64,000 bases of DNA from NCBI RefSeq assembly GCF_900129375.1, contig NZ_FQVN01000002.1, forward strand, positions 682,001-746,000, in the 5' to 3' direction. The notes below the pieces were generated by a model. That model worked only from the letters and a program-made list of their open reading frames with translations, searched no databases and was not told the origin of the DNA. Origin of the DNA: Streptoalloteichus hindustanus (GTDB lineage Bacteria > Actinomycetota > Actinomycetes > Mycobacteriales > Pseudonocardiaceae). The translations under genes were made by a program, and so were the position numbers. Shown piece by piece: positions 35,943-44,620 of the stretch (position 1 is its first letter; the number at the start of each line of letters is the position of its first letter).

Positions 35943-36014
35943 TGTCCACATCGGATGAACGAGTGTCCGATGTGGACAGGTAATCGCGGCCGGTGACGGT
36001 CGGGTTACCGGCCG
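35943..36014 (-). terminator. Two hairpins at the 3' end of the P-type ATPase gene
   Basis: An 8-bp stem CGGCCGGT (35987-35994 with 36007-36014) overlaps the ATPase stop codon. Beyond it lies a perfect 13-bp stem TGTCCACATCGGA (35943-35955 with 35966-35978), 10-nt loop, which is the stronger terminator for leftward transcription and contains the TGTCCACA/TGTGGACA word. Confidence 0.65.
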
Positions 36015-39000
36015 CCGAGGAGGGCGCCGAGCAGGCTCGCGGTCGTCGCGCTGGTGGCCGCGATGCCCCAGCCCACCGGCCCGAGTGGTGTGCAGCCGAA
36101 GAACTGGCTCACGCCCGGCGTCTGGATGGTGGCGGCGAGCACGGCGGCCGAGCCCAGGCTCGCGCCCAGCACCTTCCGGTCCAGCCCGCCCGAGATCAGG
36201 GTCTGGCCGAGTTGGGTGCCCACCAGCGCCGCGAGCGCGACCGTGCTCGCCCGCCGCGACCGGCCGGTCATCCGTGCGGCCACCCACGCCCCGGTCGCGC
36301 CGAGCGTGGTGATCGCCGCGCGCAGGGCCACGTCCCGGTTCAGCGCCACGCCCAGCGACCTGTCCGGCCCCTCCCGGAGCAGCTCGGACCTGGCCTCGGC
36401 GCCCGGCGGGGGCCGCAGCGCGATCGCCAGCGCGGGCGCGAGGTCGGTGAGCAGGTTGACCAGCAAGAGTTGGCGGGCGTTGAGCGGGGACCTGCCGGTG
36501 GTGGCCGCGCCGAGCACGGTGAAGCCGATCTCGCCGAGGTTGCCGCCGATCAGCACCGCCAGCGCCCTGCGGACCGATGACCACATCGCCCTGCCCTCGA
36601 CCAGGGCCGCGATGACGGTCTCCAGCCGGTCGTCGGTGACCACCAGGTCGGCGGCGGCCCTGGCCGCCGGGGTGCCGCGCCGGCCGAGCGCGATGCCGAC
36701 GTCGGCCAGCCGGATGGCCGGCGCGTCGTTCGCGCCGTCGCCGGTCATCGCCACCACCCGGCCCAGCCGTTGGTAGGCCTGGATGATCCGCACCTTCTGG
36801 CTCGGGCTGCACCGCGCGATCACGTCCACAGTGGGCAGTAGCTCGTCCAAACCCTTGTCGTCCAACGCGTCGAGCTCGGCTCCGGTGACGACGCGGCCCT
36901 CGTCGCCGTCGGAGCGGACGGTGGCGGCGATCGCGTCCGCGGTCGCCGGGTGGTCGCCGGTGACCATCACGATCTGCACGCCGGCCTCGCGCAGCTTGGC
37001 GGCGGCCGGGGCGGCGCTGCCCCGCACCGGGTCGGCCAGGGTGAGGAAGCCCAGGAACGTCAGGTCGTCCAGGTCCTCGCCGGCGCCGTCGCCGACGCTC
37101 GCGCCCCGGTTCTCGGCCACCGCCAGCACGCGCCGGCCGGCCCCGGCCAGCCGCTCCGCGCGTTCAGCCAGCTTTCGCCGACCCCGGTCGTCCAGGGGGC
37201 GCTGTCCGCCGCCCACCCCGTGTCGGCGGCACCGGGGAAGGATCACCTCGGGAGCGCCCTTGACGCTGAGCAGGACGTGCCCGTCGGCCTGCCCCACGGT
37301 CGCGTGGTACCCGCGAGAAGGTTCGAACGGCACGGTCTCCAGCTTGTGCCAGCCCCGGGCGGCGGTGGTCAGGCTGACGTGTGCCGTGCGCGCGCCCTCG
37401 ACCACGGCCTGGTCCGTGTGGTGCGCCAACTCCTCCGGCCGCTCGGCCTGCGGTGTGGCGCGCAGTCCGGCGGCGAGGACTGTCCTCAGTGGAGGGTCGA
37501 GGTCGTTCAGCGGCCGGGTCCGCTGTCCGTCGTCGACCTCGCTGAGCCGCAGTCGGCCCTCGGTGAGCGTTCCGGTCTTGTCGAAGCACAGCACGTCCAC
37601 GCGGCCCAGCGCCTCGATCGTGCGCGGGTTGCGCACCAACGCGCCCCGGTCGGCCAGTCGGCGGGCCGCGGCGAGCTGGGCGGCGTTGACCAGGAACGGC
37701 AGCCCCTCCGGCACCGAGGCCACGGCCAGGTTCACCGCCGCGCCCAGGGTGTCGCGCAGCGGGACGCCCCGCAGCACTCCCGCGCCGGCGACCGCGGCGG
37801 CCGAGCCCACCGCGAGCGGCAGGCTCAACTTGGCCAGCGACCCGAGACGGGCCTCCACCCCGGTGGTCGGCGCGCCCTGGCGGGCGGCGGCCATGCTCCG
37901 GCCCACCTCGGTCGCCTCCCCGGTGGCCACCACCACGGCGGTGGCGTGGCCGGCGGCGATCGTCGTGCCCTCGTAGAGCACCGACTTCCGCTCGGCCAAC
38001 GCGGCGGCCACCACCGCGGCCGGGTCCTTGGCCACCGGCAGCGACTCGCCGGTCAACGACGACTCGTCCGCCTCCAGCCCCGACGCCTCCAGCAGCCGGC
38101 AGTCCGCGGGCACCACGTCGCCGGCGGACAGCACGACGATGTCACCGGGGACCAACTCCTCGGCGGTGACCACGCGCTCGACGCCGTCCCGCCGCACCTT
38201 CGCGCCGACGGCGGAGCGCGCGAGCAGGTTCGACAGCGCCCGGTCGGTGCGTACGCGCTGCACCGTGCCGATCCACGCCGACAGCAGCACGATCCCGGCC
38301 ACCAGCGCCGCGTCGGTCACCGAGCCGACCGCCGCGGACACCGCCGCGCCGCCGGCCAGCACCGGCGTGAGCGGGTTGGCCAGCTCCTCCAGGAACGCGC
38401 TGCCCAGGCTCGTGCCCAGCGCCGGCCGCCCGCCCACGGCCCGCCACCGCCGCCGAACCTCCGCGTCGCTGAGCCCGTCCGCCCCCGTGTCCAGCCGGCG
38501 GAGCACCGCCTCCGCCGGCATCAGGTGCCACGGCGTGTCGCTGACGACCGGCGGCGCCGGCCGGGTGTGGAGGTGGTGGGCCCGCCACAGGCCGTCGACG
38601 AACGCGAGCGCGGCCCCGGCGTTGACGGAGCGGAGGCTGGCGGCCGAGGGCTGCGCCTGACCGCCGCGCAGGGCGAGGATGCCCCCGATCCCGGTGGCGA
38701 TCTGGGACAACCGCACCCCGTCCCTGGTCACCTGGCGCGCGGCCGCGACCGACTCCACGACCAGCACCGCGGCCTCCAGGTCGGAGCCCACGATCAGGTG
38801 AGCGCCCCAGGGCGGCGGCGTGCCCTCCCGGTGCACCCCCAGCCCGCAGTCCGCCCTGGCCAGCGCGTGGCGATCGGCGGACAGCAGCATCACGACGTGC
38901 CCGGCGTCCTGGAGCCGGCGCACCACGTCCACGAGCTGCCCGTCGTGGGGGACCACCTCGTCGGCGAAGTCGAGGTCCGGCTGGTCAGAGGCCACGAGGA

Positions 39001-40369
39001 GGCGCAGCCCCACCCGGCGGACGGCGGCGGCCACGGCCTGCATCCCGGGGGCGAGCTCCTCGCTGACCGCCAGCACGGCCTGAAGACGCCGGCCCTCGGC
39101 CAGCCCGAGCACCGTGGTCGCGCCGCCCTCCGCGAGGCGTTCGCGCTCGCGCGTGCCCTTGCGGCCCTGGAGATCCAACTCGTCGACCGGGCCGAGGGAC
39201 CAGCCGTCCTTCCGCTGGACCATCGTGGGCGCCGTGGCGTCGAAGAGGTCGAACGCGCGCCCGGTGACCCGCTCGATCTCGGTGTCCGGCAAGGGAACCA
39301 GGTCGGTGAGGAGCCAGCGACCCGTGCGCAGCGCGGGCTCGTCGATCACCACGGTGTCGATCACGTCCATGCGCCGCAACACCGCGCGGTCCATGGCCAG
39401 CGTTCCGCGCCGGGCCAGCACCCGGCCCAGGTGCGCCGCGAACGCGGCCCGGCCGGAGTCGTTGGCCTTGGGCAACGCGGCCAGCCCGAGCGCGGCGGCC
39501 CGCCGGGGGCCGAGCAACGGGGTGGCCACGGCCGTGGCGGCGGACCCGAGCCCGAGGACGCGCCGCGCGTACCGCTCGGCCGGGCCCTCGGCGACCGCAC
39601 CGTCCCGCGCGGCGGGCACCGGCTCGGCGGCCGCGTCCTCCGGGCCGTGGATCAGGTGCTCCTCCGCCCGGCACCACGCCGCCTGGTGCGCCCTGGCCTC
39701 CCTCCACTGGGTGACGCGTTCGGCCACGTCGAGCAGCGTGCCCGTGCCCCCTGTGGCCAGGCCGTGCACGAGGGCGGCGGTCATCGAGGTCACCGAGTCG
39801 GCCCGCTCGTGGCCGTGCAACCGCCGGGCCACGCTCTCCCGCAGCGTGGGGTGCAGATCGGTCGCCGAGACCAGACCGGCCAGCTCCGTGGGCAGCGGGG
39901 TGAAGGGCAACAGCCGGGTGACCGCCGACAGGGCGAGGCCGAACGCGTCCACCGCGAGCGTGGGCAGCACCCGGGTGCCGGCGGTGCCATCCGCCGGGTG
40001 GTGCAGCTCGTCCTCGGCCATCTCCTCCGTGCGGTTGGCCGGCTCGGCCTCCGCGCGCGCCACCAGCCGGACCAGCTCAGCCGACCGGGGCGGCGGGTCG
40101 GTGACCGCGATGATCACCCGCGACGCGGGCGCGTTGACCCTGGCCCACACCACCCCGGGATGCCGCTCCAGAACCCGCTCGATCCGCCGGGCCACGCGCT
40201 CCCCGTCCGGCCCGTGCACCCCGTGCGCCTCGACGTGCAGCCGCCCCGGGCACGACCACACCTTGTTCCTGGGCCGCCCGAGGTAGTCGAGGGTGGCCCC
40301 GGCGACCTGCCTGGCGAGCGCGCCCAGCGTGTCGAGTGGATCGGCCGTGCGCGCCTCCTGAGAGCCCAT
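36005..40369 (-). CDS. Giant cation-transporting P-type ATPase (CtpH/CtpI-like)
   Basis: 1454 aa, about twice a typical P-type ATPase and similar to mycobacterial CtpH/CtpI. The N-terminal about 650 residues contain a ferredoxin-like segment (KVWSCPGRLHVEAHGVHG, then RVARRIERVLERHPGVVWARVNAPASRVII) and a degenerate HAD-like region. The canonical ATPase follows: LTGESLPVAKDP, phosphorylated Asp930 in CFDKTGTLTEG, VKGAPEVIL, MVTGDHPATADAIA and MTGDGANDAPAIRLADVGIALG. About ten membrane helices lie mostly in the C-terminal half. It probably exports divalent cations; the substrate is not predictable. ATG 40369 is chosen because GGGGTGA lies just upstream; a Met 18 codons earlier lacks support. 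Confidence 0.9.
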   Translation of the reverse strand: MGSQEARTADPLDTLGALARQVAGATLDYLGRPRNKVWSCPGRLHVEAHGVHGPDGERVARRIERVLERHPGVVWARVNAPASRVIIAVTDPPPRSAELVRLVARAEAEPANRTEEMAEDELHHPADGTAGTRVLPTLAVDAFGLALSAVTRLLPFTPLPTELAGLVSATDLHPTLRESVARRLHGHERADSVTSMTAALVHGLATGGTGTLLDVAERVTQWREARAHQAAWCRAEEHLIHGPEDAAAEPVPAARDGAVAEGPAERYARRVLGLGSAATAVATPLLGPRRAAALGLAALPKANDSGRAAFAAHLGRVLARRGTLAMDRAVLRRMDVIDTVVIDEPALRTGRWLLTDLVPLPDTEIERVTGRAFDLFDATAPTMVQRKDGWSLGPVDELDLQGRKGTRERERLAEGGATTVLGLAEGRRLQAVLAVSEELAPGMQAVAAAVRRVGLRLLVASDQPDLDFADEVVPHDGQLVDVVRRLQDAGHVVMLLSADRHALARADCGLGVHREGTPPPWGAHLIVGSDLEAAVLVVESVAAARQVTRDGVRLSQIATGIGGILALRGGQAQPSAASLRSVNAGAALAFVDGLWRAHHLHTRPAPPVVSDTPWHLMPAEAVLRRLDTGADGLSDAEVRRRWRAVGGRPALGTSLGSAFLEELANPLTPVLAGGAAVSAAVGSVTDAALVAGIVLLSAWIGTVQRVRTDRALSNLLARSAVGAKVRRDGVERVVTAEELVPGDIVVLSAGDVVPADCRLLEASGLEADESSLTGESLPVAKDPAAVVAAALAERKSVLYEGTTIAAGHATAVVVATGEATEVGRSMAAARQGAPTTGVEARLGSLAKLSLPLAVGSAAAVAGAGVLRGVPLRDTLGAAVNLAVASVPEGLPFLVNAAQLAAARRLADRGALVRNPRTIEALGRVDVLCFDKTGTLTEGRLRLSEVDDGQRTRPLNDLDPPLRTVLAAGLRATPQAERPEELAHHTDQAVVEGARTAHVSLTTAARGWHKLETVPFEPSRGYHATVGQADGHVLLSVKGAPEVILPRCRRHGVGGGQRPLDDRGRRKLAERAERLAGAGRRVLAVAENRGASVGDGAGEDLDDLTFLGFLTLADPVRGSAAPAAAKLREAGVQIVMVTGDHPATADAIAATVRSDGDEGRVVTGAELDALDDKGLDELLPTVDVIARCSPSQKVRIIQAYQRLGRVVAMTGDGANDAPAIRLADVGIALGRRGTPAARAAADLVVTDDRLETVIAALVEGRAMWSSVRRALAVLIGGNLGEIGFTVLGAATTGRSPLNARQLLLVNLLTDLAPALAIALRPPPGAEARSELLREGPDRSLGVALNRDVALRAAITTLGATGAWVAARMTGRSRRASTVALAALVGTQLGQTLISGGLDRKVLGASLGSAAVLAATIQTPGVSQFFGCTPLGPVGWGIAATSATTASLLGALLGGR

Positions 40370-40559
40370 GTCACCCCGTCCGCCGTGACCGTCCCCGTCC
40401 CCCCAGGGGTTCCCGCAGCCCACCCCGCCTATGCGTCCGCAACCACCCCTCGCCGATCAAGAACCCCACCCCGCCAGAGGGCCTCTCGCGCCACCCCACC
40501 CCTGTGATCTACTGGTCGAGAACACCATGATCGCCCGCTGTTCGCCCAGGTCAGCAAGT
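40370..40559 (+). other. Putative CRISPR leader / ATPase promoter region
   Basis: 190 bp between the ATPase start and the first CRISPR repeat. The last about 60 bp are less GC-rich and end TTCGCCCAGGTCAGCAAGT directly before repeat 1. Because repeat 5 is the degenerate one, the array should be read left to right with its leader here. Confidence 0.5.
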
Positions 40560-40828
40560 GTCGTCCCCGCGCGCGCGGGGGTAGCTCCGAGTCAGGGGCG
40601 GGCCGTCCGAGATCAGAGCTGTCGTCCCCGCGCGCGCGGGGGTAGCTCCCCCAACCGACGCTTCTGCCGCGCCCACCGGGCGTCGTCCCCGCGCGCGGGG
40701 GTAGCTCTACGGAGTAGAGCACGACACAAGGATTGGGCAGGTCGTCCCCGCGCGCGCGGGGGTAGCCCTCAGGACCAGGCACGCAAGCACCGAGAGCCCT
40801 TGTTGTCCCCGCGCTCGGGGGTGGTTCC
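40560..40828 (+). CRISPR. Small CRISPR array, type I-E-like repeats, 5 repeats and 4 spacers
   Basis: Repeats at 40560-40588, 40621-40649, 40682-40708, 40741-40769 and 40802-40828. Consensus starts GTCGTCCCCGCGCGC, then GCGGGGGTAGCTCC, a hairpin-forming type I-E repeat. Repeats 3 and 5 are 27 nt because one GC of the central (GC)n run is lost; the others are 29 nt. All four spacers are exactly 32 nt and unrelated. Repeat 5 has several substitutions, marking the trailer end. No cas gene is in the window, so the array is an orphan here. Confidence 0.92.
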
Positions 40829-41018
40829 CCAGGCATTCATCGCCGCCGGCCTTGGGGTGTGTACAGCGGGGTGGGGCCGGAGCTTCGGGCTGCGGGGAGT
40901 GTGGCTGGGGACTGGCTGAGGTTCGGTGTGTCCTTCTGTTGGTGGGTTGGGTTGGTCTTGGGCTCTTGACGGGGGGTTGTCGCGGACCTACTGTCGGTTC
41001 CGCTCAGCAGAAAAAAAG

Positions 41019-41033
41019 TTTCGTATGGCGGAA
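41019..41033. promoter_or_regulatory. Putative IclR/AllR-type operator upstream of hyi
   Basis: GTTTCGTATGGCGGAA (from 41018) in an AT-richer stretch following AGAAAAAAA. It matches the consensus STTYCRYNNNGMGGAA shared with two sites before allB (46784 and 46805). Confidence 0.55.
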
Positions 41034-41051
41034 TTTATGGGGAGGGGTCGC

Positions 41052-41879
41052 GTGGAGGTCCCGGGCAGTGTCCGGTTCGACGTCAACCTGTCGATCCTGT
41101 TCACCGAGTTGCCCTTGCTGGAGCGTCCCGCTGCGGCCAGGGCCGCCGGCTTCGATGCCGTGGAGTTCTGGTGGCCGTTCGACGTGGCCGTCCCTGGTGA
41201 CCGTGAGGTCGATGGGTTCGTCAGGGCGGTGCGCGACGCGGGGGTTCGGTTGGTGGGGCTGAACTTCTTCGCCGGCGACATGCCGGGCGGTGACCGGGGA
41301 CTGGTGTCGTGGCCAGCCAGGTCAGCCGAGTTCCGCGACAACATCGACGTCGTGGTCGCGGTGGGAGAGCGGCTTGGCTGCCGTGCCTTCAACGCCCTCT
41401 ATGGCAACCGGATCGACGGGATCGCCCCGGCCGAGCAAGACGCGGTGGCGGCGGAAAACCTCGCTCTGGCGGCCAAGGCAGTCCAGCGGATCGGCGGCGT
41501 CGTGCTGGTCGAACCGGTCAGTGGGGCGCCGCGCTATCCCTTGCTCACCGCCGCCGACGCCGTGGCCGTGATCGAGCGTGTCGAGCGAGAGTCCGAAGTG
41601 GACAATCTGCGTCTGCTGGCAGATCTGTACCACCTCGCGGTCAATGGCGATGACGTCGAGCAGGTGATCACCACCCATGCTCGTCGCATCGGGCACGTGC
41701 AGATCGCCGACGCGCCCGGCCGCAACGAGCCCGGCACCGGGCGGCTCGATCTCGCCGGTCAGCTCACCCGGCTCGCGGACCTCGGCTACAGCGGCCATGT
41801 CGGGCTGGAGTACCAGCCCAGTGGCGCGAGCGTCGACAGCTTTGCCTGGCTGCCGCCCGACCGGCGCGCCAGCTCCTGA
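41052..41879 (+). CDS. hyi: Hydroxypyruvate isomerase-like TIM-barrel protein
   Basis: 275 aa, AP-endonuclease-2/xylose-isomerase-like barrel. It interconverts hydroxypyruvate and tartronate semialdehyde. Landmarks: FDVNLSILFTELPLLERPAAARAAGFDAVEFWWPF at the start, NALYGNRIDG, VLVEPVSG with a metal-binding Glu, DLYHLAVNGDDVEQVI, HVQIADAPGRNEPGTGRLD and VGLEYQPSG. GTG 41052 is preferred over ATG 41025 or 41037 because GGAGGGG lies 4-6 nt before it and it gives the family N-terminus. First gene of hyi-glxR-gcl-glxK. Confidence 0.9.
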   Translation: MEVPGSVRFDVNLSILFTELPLLERPAAARAAGFDAVEFWWPFDVAVPGDREVDGFVRAVRDAGVRLVGLNFFAGDMPGGDRGLVSWPARSAEFRDNIDVVVAVGERLGCRAFNALYGNRIDGIAPAEQDAVAAENLALAAKAVQRIGGVVLVEPVSGAPRYPLLTAADAVAVIERVERESEVDNLRLLADLYHLAVNGDDVEQVITTHARRIGHVQIADAPGRNEPGTGRLDLAGQLTRLADLGYSGHVGLEYQPSGASVDSFAWLPPDRRASS

Positions 41880-41902
41880 TCGCAGCACCTCAGGGAGGCA
41901 CA

Positions 41903-42829
41903 GTGACCGCCCAACCCGTGTTATCAGTGGGATTCGTCGGCCTCGGCGTCATGGGCGCGCCGATGGCCGGGCACCTGGTGGCCGCCGGCCACCAGGTCAC
42001 CGGGTATGACCTGCACGCCGAGGCGCGGAACCGACTCGCGGAAGCCGGTGGACGTGCGGCGGAGAGTGTGGCCGAGGCCGTCGCCGGAGCCCAGGTCGTG
42101 ATCACGATGTTGCCCGCCGACCCGCATGTCGAGCAGGTCGTGTTCGGTGAGGGCGGTGTCCTCGACTCGGCGAAGCCTGGCACGTTGCTGGTCGACATGA
42201 GCACTGTCCGCCCGGAGACCTCGCAGAAGGTTGCCACGGCGGCTGCCGAGCGCGGGGTGCAGGCGCTCGACGCCCCGGTGTCCGGTGGTGAGGCGGGAGC
42301 GCGACAGGCAGCACTGTCCATCATGGTCGGTGGGGACGAGGCCGACTTTGCCAGAGCCAAGCCGTTGTTCGACGTGCTCGGAAAGACCATCGTCCACGTT
42401 GGACCATCCGGTGCCGGACAGGTGGTCAAGGCGGCCAACCAGCTCGTCGTCGGTGGGATCTACGCCCTGGTGAGCGAGGCGATCGTCCTGTTGGAGGCGT
42501 CCGGAGTGGACGCCAAGGCGGGGCTGGACGTGCTCGCCGGCGGGTTGGCCGCCAACCGGGTTCTGGACCTGAAGCGGGAGTCCATGGTCGCCCGGCAGTT
42601 CCAGCCGGGATTCCGCATCGACCTGCACCACAAGGACATGGGCATCGTGTTGGCCGCCGCCAGGCAGGCCGAGGTCGCGTTGCCGATGGGCGGGTTCGTC
42701 GCCCAGCTCGTGCAGGCCGCCCGGTCGATGGGCTTCGGGTCACTGGACCACTCGGCGTTGCTCAAGGTGGTCGAACGGTTCTCCGGTCGCGACCCACACG
42801 ACGAGCAGACCGCGAACTCCCACGCCTGA
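41903..42829 (+). CDS. glxR: 2-hydroxy-3-oxopropionate (tartronate semialdehyde) reductase
   Basis: 308 aa, beta-hydroxyacid dehydrogenase family. It reduces tartronate semialdehyde, the Gcl product, to D-glycerate with NAD(P)H. The Rossmann fold is VGFVGLGVMGAPMAGHLVAAGHQVTGYD; the substrate motif is LDAPVSGGEAGA; the catalytic Lys lies in GAGQVVKAANQLVVGG. GTG 41903 has GGGAGG upstream; hyi ends 23 bp before. Middle of the glyoxylate operon. Confidence 0.93.
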   Translation: MTAQPVLSVGFVGLGVMGAPMAGHLVAAGHQVTGYDLHAEARNRLAEAGGRAAESVAEAVAGAQVVITMLPADPHVEQVVFGEGGVLDSAKPGTLLVDMSTVRPETSQKVATAAAERGVQALDAPVSGGEAGARQAALSIMVGGDEADFARAKPLFDVLGKTIVHVGPSGAGQVVKAANQLVVGGIYALVSEAIVLLEASGVDAKAGLDVLAGGLAANRVLDLKRESMVARQFQPGFRIDLHHKDMGIVLAAARQAEVALPMGGFVAQLVQAARSMGFGSLDHSALLKVVERFSGRDPHDEQTANSHA

Positions 42830-42901
42830 GAACGCAGCCAGCCTCGCGCCGGCCAGGCACCGAGCGGCCGGCAGCCCGCTTCTCGAAAGGTGTCCACTGC
42901 C

Positions 42902-44620
42902 ATGCCCAAGATTCCCACCATGCGAGCGGTTGTCGAGATCCTGAGATCCGAGGGCGTCGACACTGTCTTCGGCTGTCCCGGTGCCGCGATTCTTCCGCTG
43001 TACAAGGCGTTGGAGCAGGACGGGTCGATCGAACACCTCGTCGTGCGGCACGAGGAAGGCGCGACGCACATGGCCGACGGCTGGGCCAGGACCACCGGCA
43101 ACGTCGGTGTCGCGATCGGCACTTCCGGCCCCGCCGGCACGAACATGATCACCGGCCTCTACACCGCGCTCGCCGACTCCATTCCCATGCTCTGCATCAC
43201 CGGGCAGGCGGTGAGCACCAAGCTGCACCAGGAGGCGTTCCAGGCCGTCGACATCGTGGAGATCGCCCGTCCGGTCACCAAGTGGGCCGTGCAGATCAAG
43301 GAAGCCGCCCAGGCACCGTGGATCCTCCGTGAGGCGTTCCGCATCGCCCGCTCCGGCCGGCCCGGCCCGGTGCTCGTGGACATCCCGTTGGACATCGCCC
43401 AGCAGCACATCGAATGGGACGCCGCCATCGACGCCCCGCTGCCGGTGGCGTTCGTCGAGCCGCACCTTCCCCGCGTCGAACGCGCCCTGGACATGGTGTT
43501 GGCCGCCGAACGCCCGCTGATCCTGGCTGGTGGCGGGGTGATCCTGTCCGAGGCGTCGGACGACCTCGTGGCACTGGCGGAGCACCTCAACGTCCCGGTG
43601 CAGGTCACGTTGATGGGCAAGGGTTCGATCCCGGAGAACCACCGACTGTTCGCCGGCATGACCGGAGTCCAGACCCACCAGCGGTACGGCAATGCATCGT
43701 TCCTGGAAGCCGATCTCGTGCTCGCGGTCGGCGCTCGCTTCGGCGACCGGCACACCGGACAACTCGACGTCTACCGAGGCGACCGCATGTTCATCCACGT
43801 CGACATCGAGCCGACGCAGATCGGCAAGGTCTTCGGCCCCGACCTGGGCGTGGTCTCCGACGCCAAGCTCTTCCTGCGGGCGATGCTCGGCGCAGCACGC
43901 CGCAGGAAAGCCGGCGCCGCAAGGGAAAGCTGGGCGGCCAGGGTTGCCGAACTGCGCCGAACGCTGACCCGGCCGCTGGACCTGCCCGGCGTCCCGATCA
44001 AGCCGAACCGGGTGTTCAAGGACATCAACGAGACCTTCGGATCGGACACCTACTTCGTCACCGCGATCGGGCTCTACCAGATCTGGTCCGGCCAGTTCCA
44101 GGAGACGTTCCTGCCCCGGCACTACCAGGTCTGCGGCCAGGCCGGCCCGCTCGGCTGGGAGATCCCCGCCGCGATCGGCGTGAAGAAGGCCCGACCGGAC
44201 GCAGAGGTGGTTGGCGTCGTGGGCGACTACTCGTTCCAGTTCCTGGTGGAGGAGTTGGCGGTGGCCGCCCAGTACGACATCCCGTTCGTGCTGGTGATGC
44301 TCAACAACGAGTACCTGGGTCTGATCCGCCACGCGGCGCGCGGCTACGAGATGAACTACCAGGTCGACATCCACTACGACGAGTTCGGCACGGACAACGT
44401 GAAGATCATGGAGGCGTACGGCTGCTCCGGCCGCCGGGTGACCGAGCCGGAGGAGATCCGCTCGGCCCTGGAGTGGGCCAGAAAGGAGGCCGCGCGCACC
44501 AGCCGGCCCGTGCTGGTTGAGGTGATGATCGAGCGCGAGGCCGGCATCGCCGCGGGCGTGCGCATCGACCGGATCACCGAGCCGGTGCCCGTGCCCGCCC
44601 CGGCCATTTCCGCGCCGTGA
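42902..44620 (+). CDS. gcl: Glyoxylate carboligase (tartronate-semialdehyde synthase), unusual Glu51
   Basis: 572 aa, thiamine-diphosphate enzyme that condenses two glyoxylates to tartronate semialdehyde and CO2. Strong Gcl features: GTSGPAGTNMITGLYTALADSIPMLCITGQA, AVDIVEIARPVTKWAVQIKEA, SGRPGPVLVDIPLDIAQQ, VCGQAGPLGWEIPAAIGV, and GDYSFQFLVEELAVAAQYDIPFVLVMLNNEYLGLIR for ThDP/Mg. Position 51 is Glu in RHEEGATHM; E. coli Gcl has Val51 (RHVEG) and is known as the ThDP enzyme lacking the canonical Glu. ATG 42902 follows GAAAGG by 11 nt. The stop overlaps glxK by 4 nt. Confidence 0.92.
   Translation: MPKIPTMRAVVEILRSEGVDTVFGCPGAAILPLYKALEQDGSIEHLVVRHEEGATHMADGWARTTGNVGVAIGTSGPAGTNMITGLYTALADSIPMLCITGQAVSTKLHQEAFQAVDIVEIARPVTKWAVQIKEAAQAPWILREAFRIARSGRPGPVLVDIPLDIAQQHIEWDAAIDAPLPVAFVEPHLPRVERALDMVLAAERPLILAGGGVILSEASDDLVALAEHLNVPVQVTLMGKGSIPENHRLFAGMTGVQTHQRYGNASFLEADLVLAVGARFGDRHTGQLDVYRGDRMFIHVDIEPTQIGKVFGPDLGVVSDAKLFLRAMLGAARRRKAGAARESWAARVAELRRTLTRPLDLPGVPIKPNRVFKDINETFGSDTYFVTAIGLYQIWSGQFQETFLPRHYQVCGQAGPLGWEIPAAIGVKKARPDAEVVGVVGDYSFQFLVEELAVAAQYDIPFVLVMLNNEYLGLIRHAARGYEMNYQVDIHYDEFGTDNVKIMEAYGCSGRRVTEPEEIRSALEWARKEAARTSRPVLVEVMIEREAGIAAGVRIDRITEPVPVPAPAISAP

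Larger units (their letters stand above)
34502..35986. other. Region of insertion-sequence relics without intact genes
   Basis: About 1.5 kb with no intact gene. At least two segments encode broken DDE transposase pieces on the minus strand (35000-35506 and 35696-35920). A further stretch near 34520-34820 encodes VLVDSTPACVPRG..., like the VDSTP motif of another transposase family, also broken. Frames switch repeatedly and no terminal inverted repeats could be assigned. The region is probably an old insertion hot spot. Confidence 0.6.

Noticed and set aside
40560-40828. CRISPR repeats considered as a simple GC-rich hairpin tandem
   Set aside because: Spacers are exactly 32 nt and unrelated, and the repeat sequence fits type I-E, so the CRISPR call stands.
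41025-41051. ATG starts at 41025 and 41037 for hyi
   Set aside because: The putative operator overlaps 41025, and GTG 41052 has a far better spaced ribosome site and the family N-terminus.
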